Assembly: GCA_017554335.1 (NCBI GenBank)
Contig: JAFZIO010000073.1
Coordinates: 1-64,000 of the forward strand
Source: Bacteroidales bacterium
GTDB taxonomy: Bacteria > Bacteroidota > Bacteroidia > Bacteroidales > UBA932
DNA length: 64,000 nucleotides
Direction: 5' to 3'
Of the stretch, positions 1 through 7,872 are shown in pieces. The notes beneath the pieces were generated by a model that saw only the letters and a list, made by a program, of their open reading frames with translations, was not told the DNA's origin and made no database searches. Position numbers and translations under genes: made by a program. Each line of letters starts with the position of its first letter. Position 1 is the first letter of the stretch.

Positions 1-510
1 ATAGCGCCAGGCGGCAGCCTCGATTCCCACCACATTGCCTCCGAACGGGGCATTGGAAGCATACAGCAGCAGTATCTCCTTCTTGCGGCAGCGCATCTCC
101 AGCCGAGTCGCCATAACCGCCTCAAGCAGCTTCTCGGGCACGTTGCGTGGCGCGTCCGGCCTGCTCAGGCGTATCACCTGCATGGTGATGGTGCTGGCGC
201 CGCTTACCACCTCGTTACGGGAAACGTTCTGACGGAGGGCACGCCCTATGGACAGGAAATCGACTCCAGGATGCCACCAGAAACGCTTGTCTTCATAAGT
301 GACTATGCACTTCGCGAACTTCTCCGGAACGGCGTCGGCAGGAGGGAAGTGCCACTGCCCGTCGGCGGAGATACGGGCGCCCAGAAGCACCCCGTCTTTG
401 TCTGTGAGCACGGCGCTCACCGGAGACTTGAACAAGTTTGCCGGGAGGCAGAACAGATATAGTGCCAGCAACGGAGACAGAATCAAAAATATTTTCGTAC
501 TTTTGACCAT
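1..510 (-). CDS. pbpC: Penicillin-binding protein 1C, N-terminal part (runs off window start)
   Basis: The gene starts at 510 (MVKSTKIFLIL...) and leaves the window at base 1, so only about 170 N-terminal residues are present. After one membrane anchor (about residues 5-22) comes the glycosyltransferase 51 domain. It shows the acceptor and catalytic stretch YEDKRFWWHPGVD (E..D.RFxxHxGxD) and then GASTITMQVIRLSR, both hallmarks of class A PBPs and closest in wording to PBP1C. The enzyme polymerises lipid II glycan strands at the outer face of the inner membrane. It is divergent from an alpha-2-macroglobulin gene, the usual pbpC-yfhM pairing, which supports the PBP1C assignment. The transpeptidase domain is outside the window. 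Confidence 0.9.
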   Translation of the reverse strand, partial: MVKSTKIFLILSPLLALYLFCLPANLFKSPVSAVLTDKDGVLLGARISADGQWHFPPADAVPEKFAKCIVTYEDKRFWWHPGVDFLSIGRALRQNVSRNEVVSGASTITMQVIRLSRPDAPRNVPEKLLEAVMATRLEMRCRKKEILLLYASNAPFGGNVVGIEAAAWRY

Positions 511-515
511 AGAAA

Positions 516-523
516 CAAATATA
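516..523 (-). promoter_or_regulatory. Bacteroidota -7 box for pbpC
   Basis: Read on the minus strand the bases are TATATTTG, an exact TAnnTTTG -7 element. It lies only 5 bases before the pbpC start codon, so the mRNA would be leaderless or nearly so. I see no convincing -33 TTTG at the right distance. On the plus strand TACTTTTG at 498-505 is a matching -7 candidate for the macroglobulin gene starting at 534. Confidence 0.5.
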
Positions 524-533
524 ACCATATTAT

Positions 534-926
534 ATGAAAATCTCCAAACTTATCGGCAGCGTCCTTGTTGCAGCCATCCTTTTTGCAGGATGCGAACAGG
601 GTAACGGTAACGCCGGCACGGGCAGTGCAGGCGCCATCGGCGTAAAGAAAACTTCAGCAAAGGCTCCTCAGACCGTAGAAGAAGCAGGCTATCAGGCCTA
701 TGACGGCAGCGAAGAGGCCCAGGAAACTCCGGAAGTCCCGTCCATCAAGCTTCTCAGCCACGGCTCAGTGCTCCCAGCACCGGCAAGATGGACCTCCTGT
801 TCAGCTCATACGGCTATGTGCAGGCCCGCTTCCGCGTCCGCAAGATATTTACCAGCAATATCCTGCAGTTCATGCAGTTCGACAGCTACGAGGCTCGTTA
901 CAACCTCTTCAGGGTGGCAAAAGTAG
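534..926 (+). CDS. Signal peptide and N-terminus of the alpha-2-macroglobulin lipoprotein (frame broken from the rest)
   Basis: This frame encodes a lipoprotein signal peptide with lipobox LFAGC (Cys20), a low-complexity linker, and then VPSIKLLSHG. That is the sequence expected just before SAPSTGKMDLLFSSYGY, which is found in another frame starting a few bases later. Meaningful reading ends at about 764-767; the residues after that (LPAPARWTSC...) are out-of-frame noise. One missing base near 766 would restore a single protein from 534 to 5104. Either the base was lost in sequencing or assembly, or the gene is a true frameshift mutant. The downstream ORF alone would have no export signal. 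Confidence 0.75.
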   Translation: MKISKLIGSVLVAAILFAGCEQGNGNAGTGSAGAIGVKKTSAKAPQTVEEAGYQAYDGSEEAQETPEVPSIKLLSHGSVLPAPARWTSCSAHTAMCRPASASARYLPAISCSSCSSTATRLVTTSSGWQK

Positions 927-3900
927 TAGCAGATACCACCGTGGTACTCGGCACTACGGACGCCCCTCACCTCAGGGAGGTACGCAACTACGGCATCAGC
1001 ATGGACGAACTTATCACGCCCGAACCCGGAGCCATCTATTTTGTGGAGATACGCGGCATGGAGCCCCTGGAGGAAGAAGACTTCTGGGACAGCGACTCCT
1101 ACTTCGGCAACTATGAGACCTACGAAGAGCGCAGCACCTTCCTGGTGTCCAGCGACCTCGCCCTCATCGCCAAGAGCGGTGACAACAAGTGCGAGGTATT
1201 CGCCTGCGACATACTCAGCGGCGAACCCCTCAAAGGCGTGAAAATCAAACTCTACGACGACGTGCTCCAGGAAGTGGGCAAGGCCGTTACCGACAAGGAC
1301 GGCTGCGCGAGCTTCCCCGCAGGCGAAGGCCGCTACGTTATGGCCAACTCCGACAAGGGAGCCGCCTACCTGGCGCTCAAGAACGAAAAATCGCTCTCTA
1401 CCAGTAACTTCGACGTCAGCGGAGCCACCCGCGAAGGCGGCATGAAGGCATACATCTTCGGCGAGCGCGGCGTATGGCGTCCCGGCGACACCATGCACAT
1501 CACCGTAATCACCATGGCGGAAGGCGACGACCTGCCCGCCGGCCACCCCGTGGTAGCTGAACTCCGCAACCCCGACGGCCAGGTGACCAGCACCCTGACT
1601 GCAAAGAACGACGGCAGCCACATATACCATTTCCCCTTTGCCACCGAGCCTGACGCTCCTACCGGACGCTGGTACGTGAACGTGAAGGTGGGCGCCCAGA
1701 CCTTCGGCAAGACCCTCCGCGTAGAGACAGTCAAGCCCAACAAGCTGGACATCGACCTCAAGTTCGACAGCCCCGTGCTGGTTCCCAAGAGCAGCTGCGT
1801 GGGCCTGCTGACCGTTAAATGGCTCTACGGAGCCCCCGGCAGCGGCCTCAAGGTCAACGGCGACGTGGAACTCACCAACGCGCCCACCGTCTTCAAGAAT
1901 TACGAGGCGTACGACTTCAAGGACGACAGCCGCAGCTTCACCTCCCAGTCCCGCTACTACAGCGACATGCGTACCGACGAAAACGGCCAGATCACCCTGT
2001 CTACCAACATGGACCTGCGTGACGAGGGCGTTCCCGGCATGCTCAACATATCCTTCGCCATGCGCGCCTTCGAGCCGTCCGGCGAATTCAGCACCGGCGT
2101 CTCCAGTTATAAGATGTCGCCTTTCGACACCTACGTGGGCATGAAGGTGGAGCAGGACAAGTCCTCCTGGGGCGAAGAGTACCTCAAGGCCGGCAAGGCA
2201 CATAAGTTCGACGTGGCCACGGTCGGCTCCGACGGCGCACCAGTTTCCGTTTCCGACCTGCACGTTGAGGTCTACCACGTAGACTGGAGCTGGTGGTGGA
2301 ACTCCTCCTCCCAGATTGCCAGCTACATGTCCGGCAGCAGCAAGGAGCGCCTGTTCGACAAGCACATCGCCACCCGTTCCGGCGCCGGCTCCTTCACTTA
2401 CGACTGGGCCGACGCTCCCGAGGGCCTCTATTTCATACGTGTCTCCGACGAGAAGGGCGGCCACGCAACTTCAATGCTCTGCGAAGTTTACGAGAACTAC
2501 GGCGGAAGCCGGCAGAGCTCCGACGGCGCCGCCAGCCTGAGCATCGCAGCCAATAAAGAGACTTACAAGGTGGGCGAGACCGCCAGGCTCGTTATACCTT
2601 CCGCCAAGGGCAGCCGCGCCCTCGTTTCCATGGAGAAGGGCGGCCGCATCCTGAGCTCCGAATGGGTGGCTTGCGGCGCCGGCACTACTGAGATCAAGGT
2701 GCCCGTGACCAAGGACATGCTGCCCAACGTGTATGCGTTCGTCACTCTTGTGCAGCCGCACGCAGGCACGCTCAACGACGCCCCCATCCGCATGTATGGA
2801 GTCTGCAACCTCAATGTGGAGGATGAGGCTTCGCACCTGCAGCCGGAACTGGCAATCGCCTCCGAGGTCAAGCCGGAGAGCGAGGTCAGCTTCAAGGTGA
2901 GCGAGAAGAACGGCAAGGCCATGAGCTACATAGTAGCCTTCGTGGACGAGGGTCTGCTGGGGCTTACCGGCTACAAGACTGCGGACGCATGGAAGGCCTT
3001 CTACGCCAAGGAGGCCCTCCGCGTGCGTACCTGGGACCTCTACGACGACGTCATCGGTGCCTACGGCGGCAAGATTGAGCAGCTCTTCGCAATCGGTGGT
3101 GACGACGAGGCCGCCGACGGAGCGATGCGTCCGCAGAACGCCCAGCGCTTCAAGCCTGTGGTGAGCTACCTCGGTCCCTTCACCGTCAAGGCCGGCAAGA
3201 CCGCAAGCCATACCGTTGAGATTCCCCAGTATATAGGTTCCCTGCGCGCCATGGTTATCGCAACCGACGGCCGTGCCCAGGGCAGCTGCTCCAAGAACGT
3301 GGCCGTTACCAAGCCCGTCATGGTCCAGGCGACCCTGCCCAGAACCCTCAATATCGGTGAAACCATCAGCGTGCCCGTTACCGTCATGACCCTCAAGGAC
3401 GGTGTGGGCGACGTGAACGTGGGCATCAAGACCAACGGCCTGCTGGAAGTCAGCGGCCTGAACAAGCAGGAGGTGCATTCCGCGAAGGCCGGCACCGAAA
3501 TGTGCTACTTCCAGCTGAAAGTCAAGGACGCCACCGGCATTGCCAGCGTGAGCGTGACTGCAGAGGCCGCCGGCGACAAGTCGGCCCACGATATAGAAAT
3601 CGACGTGCTCAATCCCAATCCCGAGGTTACCCGCAGCAGCACTGTCCTGCTTGCCGCCGGTGAGACCAAGGAAGTGGAGGTTGAGGTCTTCGGCACCCCC
3701 GGCACCAACTCCGCCGCCCTCGAACTATCCACCATCCCCGCCATCGACCTGGATGCACGCCTGAAATACCTCATCCAGTATCCTTACGGATGCGTGGAGC
3801 AGACGGTTTCCGCCGCCTTCCCCCAGCTCTACCTGGATAAGGTGATGAATTGCGACGAGAAGATACGCACCCGCAGCCGCATCAATGTGGAGGCCGCCGT

Positions 3901-5104
3901 GCGCCGTCTGCAGAACTACCGCCGCAGCGACGGTTCCCTCAGCTACTGGCCCGGTGCCAGCAGCTCGTCCCTCTTCGGCAGCGCCTATGCCCTCCACTTC
4001 CTCAAGGAGGCTGAGGATCAGGGCTATGCCGTTCCCGTGGAACTGAAGAAGGAGCTCATCGCCTGGCTCGGCAAGGCCGTCTCCGACAGTCACGAGGACT
4101 TCACCTCCCGTGCCTACGGCGTCTATGCCCTTGCAGTTGCCGGCAAGCCTCAGCGCGGCGCCATGAACCTGCTGCGCGAGAAGGTCAAGAAGATGCCTGC
4201 AGGCGCCGCCTGGATGCTTGCTGCTGCCTATGCGGTAGACGGCAAGAAGAACGTCGCCCGCGAGATTGCAGCTCCTCTGCAGTACGAAGACAAGACTTAC
4301 GAGGCTTACGGCAGCTCCGACCGCAACCGCGCGGTGGCCCTCAAGACCATGCTGCTGACCGACCGCAAGGAAGAGGCCTTCCGCCTGGCATCCGACATAG
4401 CATCCCGCCTGAACGACAAGTCGGTGTGGATGAGCACCCAGTCTACCGCATGGAGCCTCTACTCCGTGTGCGACTACGCCCGTGCCAATGCTGGCGGCGT
4501 ACAGGCAAGCTGGACCGTTCCCGGCAAGTCCGGGAAGGCATCAGGCGGCAAGTGCATCGAGTCCGCGGAGCTGCCGGTAGACAATTCCGCCAAGACCCTG
4601 AAGGTCAAGGTTGAAAATGCCGGACAGGGCAATCTCTACGCAGTCGCTTCCGTAACCGGCATCCCTGCTGCTTCCGAAGAGAAGGCTGTCAGCAAGGGTC
4701 TGAAGATGAGCGTGAGTTATACCGACGAGAACGGCAGTGCCGTGAAGGTTGATACCCTGTCACGCGGCCGCACCGTCTACGCCGTGGTGACCGTTACCAA
4801 CCCGGGTGCCGCCGCACTCCACGACCTTGCCCTTAACCATAAGTTCCCTTCCGGATGGGAGATCCAGAACGAGCGCCTGTATTCCCAGGCCGTGTCCTAT
4901 CCCGCCGGCGTGAGCTATCAGGATATACGAGACGACAGGGTCTACAGCTTCTTTGACCTCGGTGCCGGCGCCAGCGTGACCGTCAAGACCAAGCTGATTG
5001 CCACGTATCCCGGCCGATTCTATCTGCCTGCAGTAAGCTGCGGCGCTATGTACGACGCATCCGTGTCGGCTCTGGTGCCCGGTAAGTGGGTGGAAGTCAA
5101 GTAA
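788..5104 (+). CDS. Alpha-2-macroglobulin family protein, main body
   Basis: This is a bacterial alpha-2-macroglobulin of the YfhM type. Such lipoproteins act as periplasmic protease traps and are thought to protect the envelope together with PBP1C. An MG2-like domain lies at about residues 220-310 (AYIFGERGVWRPGDTMHITV). The bait/ANATO-like middle region follows, then the A2M domain (VATLPRTLNIGE-like text at about 850). The thioester site is YPYGCVEQT with Cys at about residue 1002, matching CxEQ. The thioester-containing alpha-helical domain and a C-terminal receptor-like domain follow. The ATG at 788 is internal: homologous sequence extends upstream into the frame of the 534 ORF, which holds the signal peptide. 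It ends 1 base before the DMT transporter. Confidence 0.9.
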   Translation: MDLLFSSYGYVQARFRVRKIFTSNILQFMQFDSYEARYNLFRVAKVVADTTVVLGTTDAPHLREVRNYGISMDELITPEPGAIYFVEIRGMEPLEEEDFWDSDSYFGNYETYEERSTFLVSSDLALIAKSGDNKCEVFACDILSGEPLKGVKIKLYDDVLQEVGKAVTDKDGCASFPAGEGRYVMANSDKGAAYLALKNEKSLSTSNFDVSGATREGGMKAYIFGERGVWRPGDTMHITVITMAEGDDLPAGHPVVAELRNPDGQVTSTLTAKNDGSHIYHFPFATEPDAPTGRWYVNVKVGAQTFGKTLRVETVKPNKLDIDLKFDSPVLVPKSSCVGLLTVKWLYGAPGSGLKVNGDVELTNAPTVFKNYEAYDFKDDSRSFTSQSRYYSDMRTDENGQITLSTNMDLRDEGVPGMLNISFAMRAFEPSGEFSTGVSSYKMSPFDTYVGMKVEQDKSSWGEEYLKAGKAHKFDVATVGSDGAPVSVSDLHVEVYHVDWSWWWNSSSQIASYMSGSSKERLFDKHIATRSGAGSFTYDWADAPEGLYFIRVSDEKGGHATSMLCEVYENYGGSRQSSDGAASLSIAANKETYKVGETARLVIPSAKGSRALVSMEKGGRILSSEWVACGAGTTEIKVPVTKDMLPNVYAFVTLVQPHAGTLNDAPIRMYGVCNLNVEDEASHLQPELAIASEVKPESEVSFKVSEKNGKAMSYIVAFVDEGLLGLTGYKTADAWKAFYAKEALRVRTWDLYDDVIGAYGGKIEQLFAIGGDDEAADGAMRPQNAQRFKPVVSYLGPFTVKAGKTASHTVEIPQYIGSLRAMVIATDGRAQGSCSKNVAVTKPVMVQATLPRTLNIGETISVPVTVMTLKDGVGDVNVGIKTNGLLEVSGLNKQEVHSAKAGTEMCYFQLKVKDATGIASVSVTAEAAGDKSAHDIEIDVLNPNPEVTRSSTVLLAAGETKEVEVEVFGTPGTNSAALELSTIPAIDLDARLKYLIQYPYGCVEQTVSAAFPQLYLDKVMNCDEKIRTRSRINVEAAVRRLQNYRRSDGSLSYWPGASSSSLFGSAYALHFLKEAEDQGYAVPVELKKELIAWLGKAVSDSHEDFTSRAYGVYALAVAGKPQRGAMNLLREKVKKMPAGAAWMLAAAYAVDGKKNVAREIAAPLQYEDKTYEAYGSSDRNRAVALKTMLLTDRKEEAFRLASDIASRLNDKSVWMSTQSTAWSLYSVCDYARANAGGVQASWTVPGKSGKASGGKCIESAELPVDNSAKTLKVKVENAGQGNLYAVASVTGIPAASEEKAVSKGLKMSVSYTDENGSAVKVDTLSRGRTVYAVVTVTNPGAAALHDLALNHKFPSGWEIQNERLYSQAVSYPAGVSYQDIRDDRVYSFFDLGAGASVTVKTKLIATYPGRFYLPAVSCGAMYDASVSALVPGKWVEVK

Positions 5105-5105
5105 T

Positions 5106-5951
5106 ATGTGGACTTTCCTCGCAGTCTGTTCCGCTATTCTGCTGGGTCTTTACGACGCAGCAAAGAAGCAGGCGCTCAAGAAGAACGGCGTTCTTGCCGT
5201 TCTTCTTGTGGCTACTGCGTTATCCACACTTTTCGTCTCGCCTTTCCTGCGCTTCGGGCCGGGGGAGGACCATCTTAAGCTGGTATTCAAGGCTGTTCTG
5301 GTAACCTCTTCGTGGGTTTCCGGTATGGTGGGCCTGAAGCTGCTGCCGCTCACCACGGTGAGCATGATTAAGGGCTCCCGGCCCATGTTCGTAGTCCTCT
5401 TCTCCATAATCCTTTTCGGCGAAACCCTGAGCTGGATGCAATGGGCGGGGGTTGTAACCGTCCTCGCCGCCCTCTTCCTGCTCGGCCGCACAAGCCGCGG
5501 CGACGCTACAGTAGAAGTCCGCAAGGCCGGATTCATCTGGATGGCCGTCTCCGTCATTACCGGCGTAGCCAGCGCCCTCTACGACAAGCACATAATGGCC
5601 GGCATGGAGCCGCTCTTCGTGCAGAGCTGGACCAACTTGTATATCACTGTTATTCTGGCGCTGTGCTTTCTTTGGCAGCATGCCAATGACAGGGCACAGC
5701 GCTCATCATTTAAATGGGATTGGTGGATACTGGTGGTCGCGGTTTTGATAACTGGCGCAGACGCGCTCTACTTCTTCGCACTGAAGCAGCCCGGCGCCAT
5801 GTTGAGCGTTATATCGGTAATCCGCCGCGCCGCCGTCATAGTAACCTTCCTCTGCGGCGTAATATTCTTTAAAGAAGGCAACGTCCGGGCCAAAGGATTG
5901 AACATGCTCCTTATGGCCGCAGGCGTCGCCTTGCTTGTAATAGGAAGTTAA
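5106..5951 (+). CDS. EamA/DMT-family transporter
   Basis: The 281-residue protein has about ten hydrophobic segments, the size and pattern of two EamA halves of five helices each (drug/metabolite transporter superfamily). The first half contains TVSMIKGSRPMFVVLFSIIL and ETLSWMQWAGVVTVLAALFL, the second LSVISVIRRAAVIVTFLCGV and a matching final helix, a typical internal duplication. Substrate cannot be told from sequence. The gene starts 1 base after the macroglobulin stop, so it is probably cotranscribed, but no functional link is evident. Confidence 0.85.
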   Translation: MWTFLAVCSAILLGLYDAAKKQALKKNGVLAVLLVATALSTLFVSPFLRFGPGEDHLKLVFKAVLVTSSWVSGMVGLKLLPLTTVSMIKGSRPMFVVLFSIILFGETLSWMQWAGVVTVLAALFLLGRTSRGDATVEVRKAGFIWMAVSVITGVASALYDKHIMAGMEPLFVQSWTNLYITVILALCFLWQHANDRAQRSSFKWDWWILVVAVLITGADALYFFALKQPGAMLSVISVIRRAAVIVTFLCGVIFFKEGNVRAKGLNMLLMAAGVALLVIGS

Positions 5952-5962
5952 TTCTTACTTGA

Positions 5963-6652
5963 TTAGTTTCTCACCTCTACTCCTCCGAAGCCGACCTTGC
6001 CGGTGATTACGAGGAGGGGAGTGCCTGACCCCACTTTGCTGTAACGGTTGTCCGATACCCCGCCGAAGCCGCTGCTGACGGAAATCTGTACGGCGAGATC
6101 TTCAGGAACGATAATACAGACACCGGCAAAGCCTACGTTGAGGTCAATGAAAGCCTGGTCGGCAATGTTTGCGCCCTTAAGGTTTAGAGTCAGCCCGCCG
6201 AAAGACGTCTGCACGTCTGCACCCTCGAACTTCTCGCCTGCAAAAGAAATATCCTGCTTGCCGAAGGAATTCTCGATGCGGCGTATGTTCTTTCCGTCTC
6301 TGGAGACGGTCTCGAGCTCGCAGACTTCCGGGTGGTGATGGCACTTCTTGAAAAACAGTACCTGCACGCCGAATCCTATAATCATCAGGGCCAGGCCGAT
6401 CTGCCACATGATGTTCCAGGAAATCACATCCCTGGCCGCCAGGAGAAGCAGTACGCCCCAGGCTATTCCTATGCACGGGCCGACTTTGTCTTTATCGTTT
6501 ATGAGCCCGAACAGGCAGGGAACTATGATGAACAGGGTCCACCATCCCTTTGTTGAGAATTCAAAATCCAGTACGCCCGTGATACTCAATATCCATAACA
6601 CGCCGGCGACAATCAGCGCCAGGCCGAGGCAGATTTTTAAAGTTTGCTTCAT
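5963..6652 (-). CDS. LiaF-like membrane protein with cell-wall-stress response domain
   Basis: The 229-residue protein has four hydrophobic segments in residues 7-110 (LGLALIVAGVLWILSITGV; WWTLFIIVPCLFGLI; GIAWGVLLLLAARDV; IGLALMIIGFGVQVLFF), the DUF5668/LiaF transmembrane layout. The C-terminal half (about 140-229) is beta-rich, with FGGLTLNLKGANI and VGFAGVCIIVPEDLAVQI, matching the LiaF C-terminal toast-rack fold. LiaF proteins restrain envelope-stress two-component systems in Firmicutes. In Bacteroidota the role is unproven and no histidine kinase is adjacent. It is the last gene of a minus-strand run, 15 bp after the SGNH hydrolase. Confidence 0.75.
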   Translation of the reverse strand: MKQTLKICLGLALIVAGVLWILSITGVLDFEFSTKGWWTLFIIVPCLFGLINDKDKVGPCIGIAWGVLLLLAARDVISWNIMWQIGLALMIIGFGVQVLFFKKCHHHPEVCELETVSRDGKNIRRIENSFGKQDISFAGEKFEGADVQTSFGGLTLNLKGANIADQAFIDLNVGFAGVCIIVPEDLAVQISVSSGFGGVSDNRYSKVGSGTPLLVITGKVGFGGVEVRN

Positions 6653-6667
6653 AGTTTCAATTATTAA

Positions 6668-7840
6668 TTATTTAATACCGTATTTGGCAAGTATGGAAAG
6701 GATAGGCTTCTCGATGGATTTTGCCCAGAGGTAATAACCGTGGTCATCGGGATGTGTGCCGTCTACGGAATACTCATGGTTGCCTTTCTCGCAGGCGTTG
6801 GTCTGGATGAAGTAGACGTCCTTGTACTTGGGGTCTTTCAGCAACTCGTCGAAGAGGGTGGATGCCATATCCTGCTTGGCCTGCTCCTTGGCGTCGTAAG
6901 TCAGGGAGAAGTTTCTGGCCTCACGGTAGATGGTCTGCTGGAAAATGAGGGGCTTGCCGGGGTGGGCGGCGATCAGTCTGTCGATGAAAGGCTGAAGGCG
7001 CTCCTTGATCATCTTGTAGTCCGGGTTGGAGAAGGAGTCGAACACATAAGCGTCGGCGTCCACATCCTCCAGCACTGCGGCGAAGTAGGGCTGCATCTTG
7101 CAGTTGCCGCTCATACCGAAAGCCAGGACCTGCATGCCGGTGTGGCGCATGAACTGCATGGGATAGCTCATGCCCGGGCGGCTGGTGCTGATGCCGTGGG
7201 TGTAAGAAGAACCGTGGAACACAATCTTGTTGCGGAACTGTCCCTCCAGTTTCCTGACGTATGAGCCGACGGGCACTCCTATCTTGCAGGAACGTATCTC
7301 GGAATAGTTGGGAAGGTAAAGGAGGCATTCCTTGTCGCCGGGAGCCATGTCTTTGATGAGCACCAGGTTGTCTTCGCCGTAGTTTTTGGCTGCGCCGGAA
7401 GCGGCCCAGGTCCACTCGCCCTTCTTGTTCTTGATGTACAGGTCGTAGCCGCAGTAGGCAATGGGCATGGTGGCCACCGAATAGTACTGCTGGCCCCATT
7501 TGGTCTTGACGCTGATTGAAGTAGCATCCGTGCTGAACATCACGGTGATGCCCGGGCAGCAGCGGGCCTGGAAGTTCTCGCCCTTGGTCATACCCTTGTA
7601 CTTAACCGTGTCTATGCGGTGGTAGGGGTTGGGGGTGTCGTAGAACATCTTTCCGCACAGGCCGATGTCGGAAGCCTCGGTGAAGCTGTATGCGACATTC
7701 TTGGGCGTCGTGGGATTGTCCATGACGGCCTGTAACTTTGCGAAATGCTTGTCGTCGTAAGATTTGGTTACGTTGTAGAGCTTTGGCGCGCAGGAGCAGG
7801 CTATTACCAGCATGGCGGCCGCTAAGAAGAATTTTTTCAT
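6668..7840 (-). CDS. SGNH/GDSL-family hydrolase, lipoprotein
   Basis: The signal peptide ends in LVIACSC (Cys15 or Cys17 as lipid site). Residues about 30-180 form a beta-rich N-terminal domain of the kind that precedes SGNH_hydro_3 in Bacteroidota. The hydrolase core has block I HGSSYTHGIS (nucleophile Ser), GMSGNCKM as the oxyanion block, and a C-terminal VDGTHPDDHGYY giving the Asp-x-x-His pair. The likely activity is an ester hydrolase or carbohydrate deacetylase at the cell surface or periplasm; the substrate is unknown. A -7 box (TATATTTG, minus strand, 7868-7861) sits between this gene and uvrA and suggests its own promoter. Confidence 0.85.
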   Translation of the reverse strand: MKKFFLAAAMLVIACSCAPKLYNVTKSYDDKHFAKLQAVMDNPTTPKNVAYSFTEASDIGLCGKMFYDTPNPYHRIDTVKYKGMTKGENFQARCCPGITVMFSTDATSISVKTKWGQQYYSVATMPIAYCGYDLYIKNKKGEWTWAASGAAKNYGEDNLVLIKDMAPGDKECLLYLPNYSEIRSCKIGVPVGSYVRKLEGQFRNKIVFHGSSYTHGISTSRPGMSYPMQFMRHTGMQVLAFGMSGNCKMQPYFAAVLEDVDADAYVFDSFSNPDYKMIKERLQPFIDRLIAAHPGKPLIFQQTIYREARNFSLTYDAKEQAKQDMASTLFDELLKDPKYKDVYFIQTNACEKGNHEYSVDGTHPDDHGYYLWAKSIEKPILSILAKYGIK

Positions 7841-7860
7841 TGTGTTATAATTTGGTCTTA

Positions 7861-7868
7861 CAAATATA
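7861..7868 (-). promoter_or_regulatory. -7 box upstream of SGNH hydrolase gene
   Basis: TATATTTG on the minus strand, 20 bases upstream of the start codon at 7840 and downstream of the uvrA stop. Exact TAnnTTTG match; no clear -33 element because that position lies in the uvrA coding end. Confidence 0.45.
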
Positions 7869-7872
7869 CTAA

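Noticed and set aside
753-800. Programmed ribosomal frameshifting in the macroglobulin gene
   Set aside because: No slippery heptamer or downstream pseudoknot is visible; a missing base is simpler.
806-2464. A 552-codon open frame on the minus strand opposite the macroglobulin gene
   Set aside because: It is an antisense shadow produced by GC-rich third positions; the plus-strand product has clear homology and the minus frame has none.
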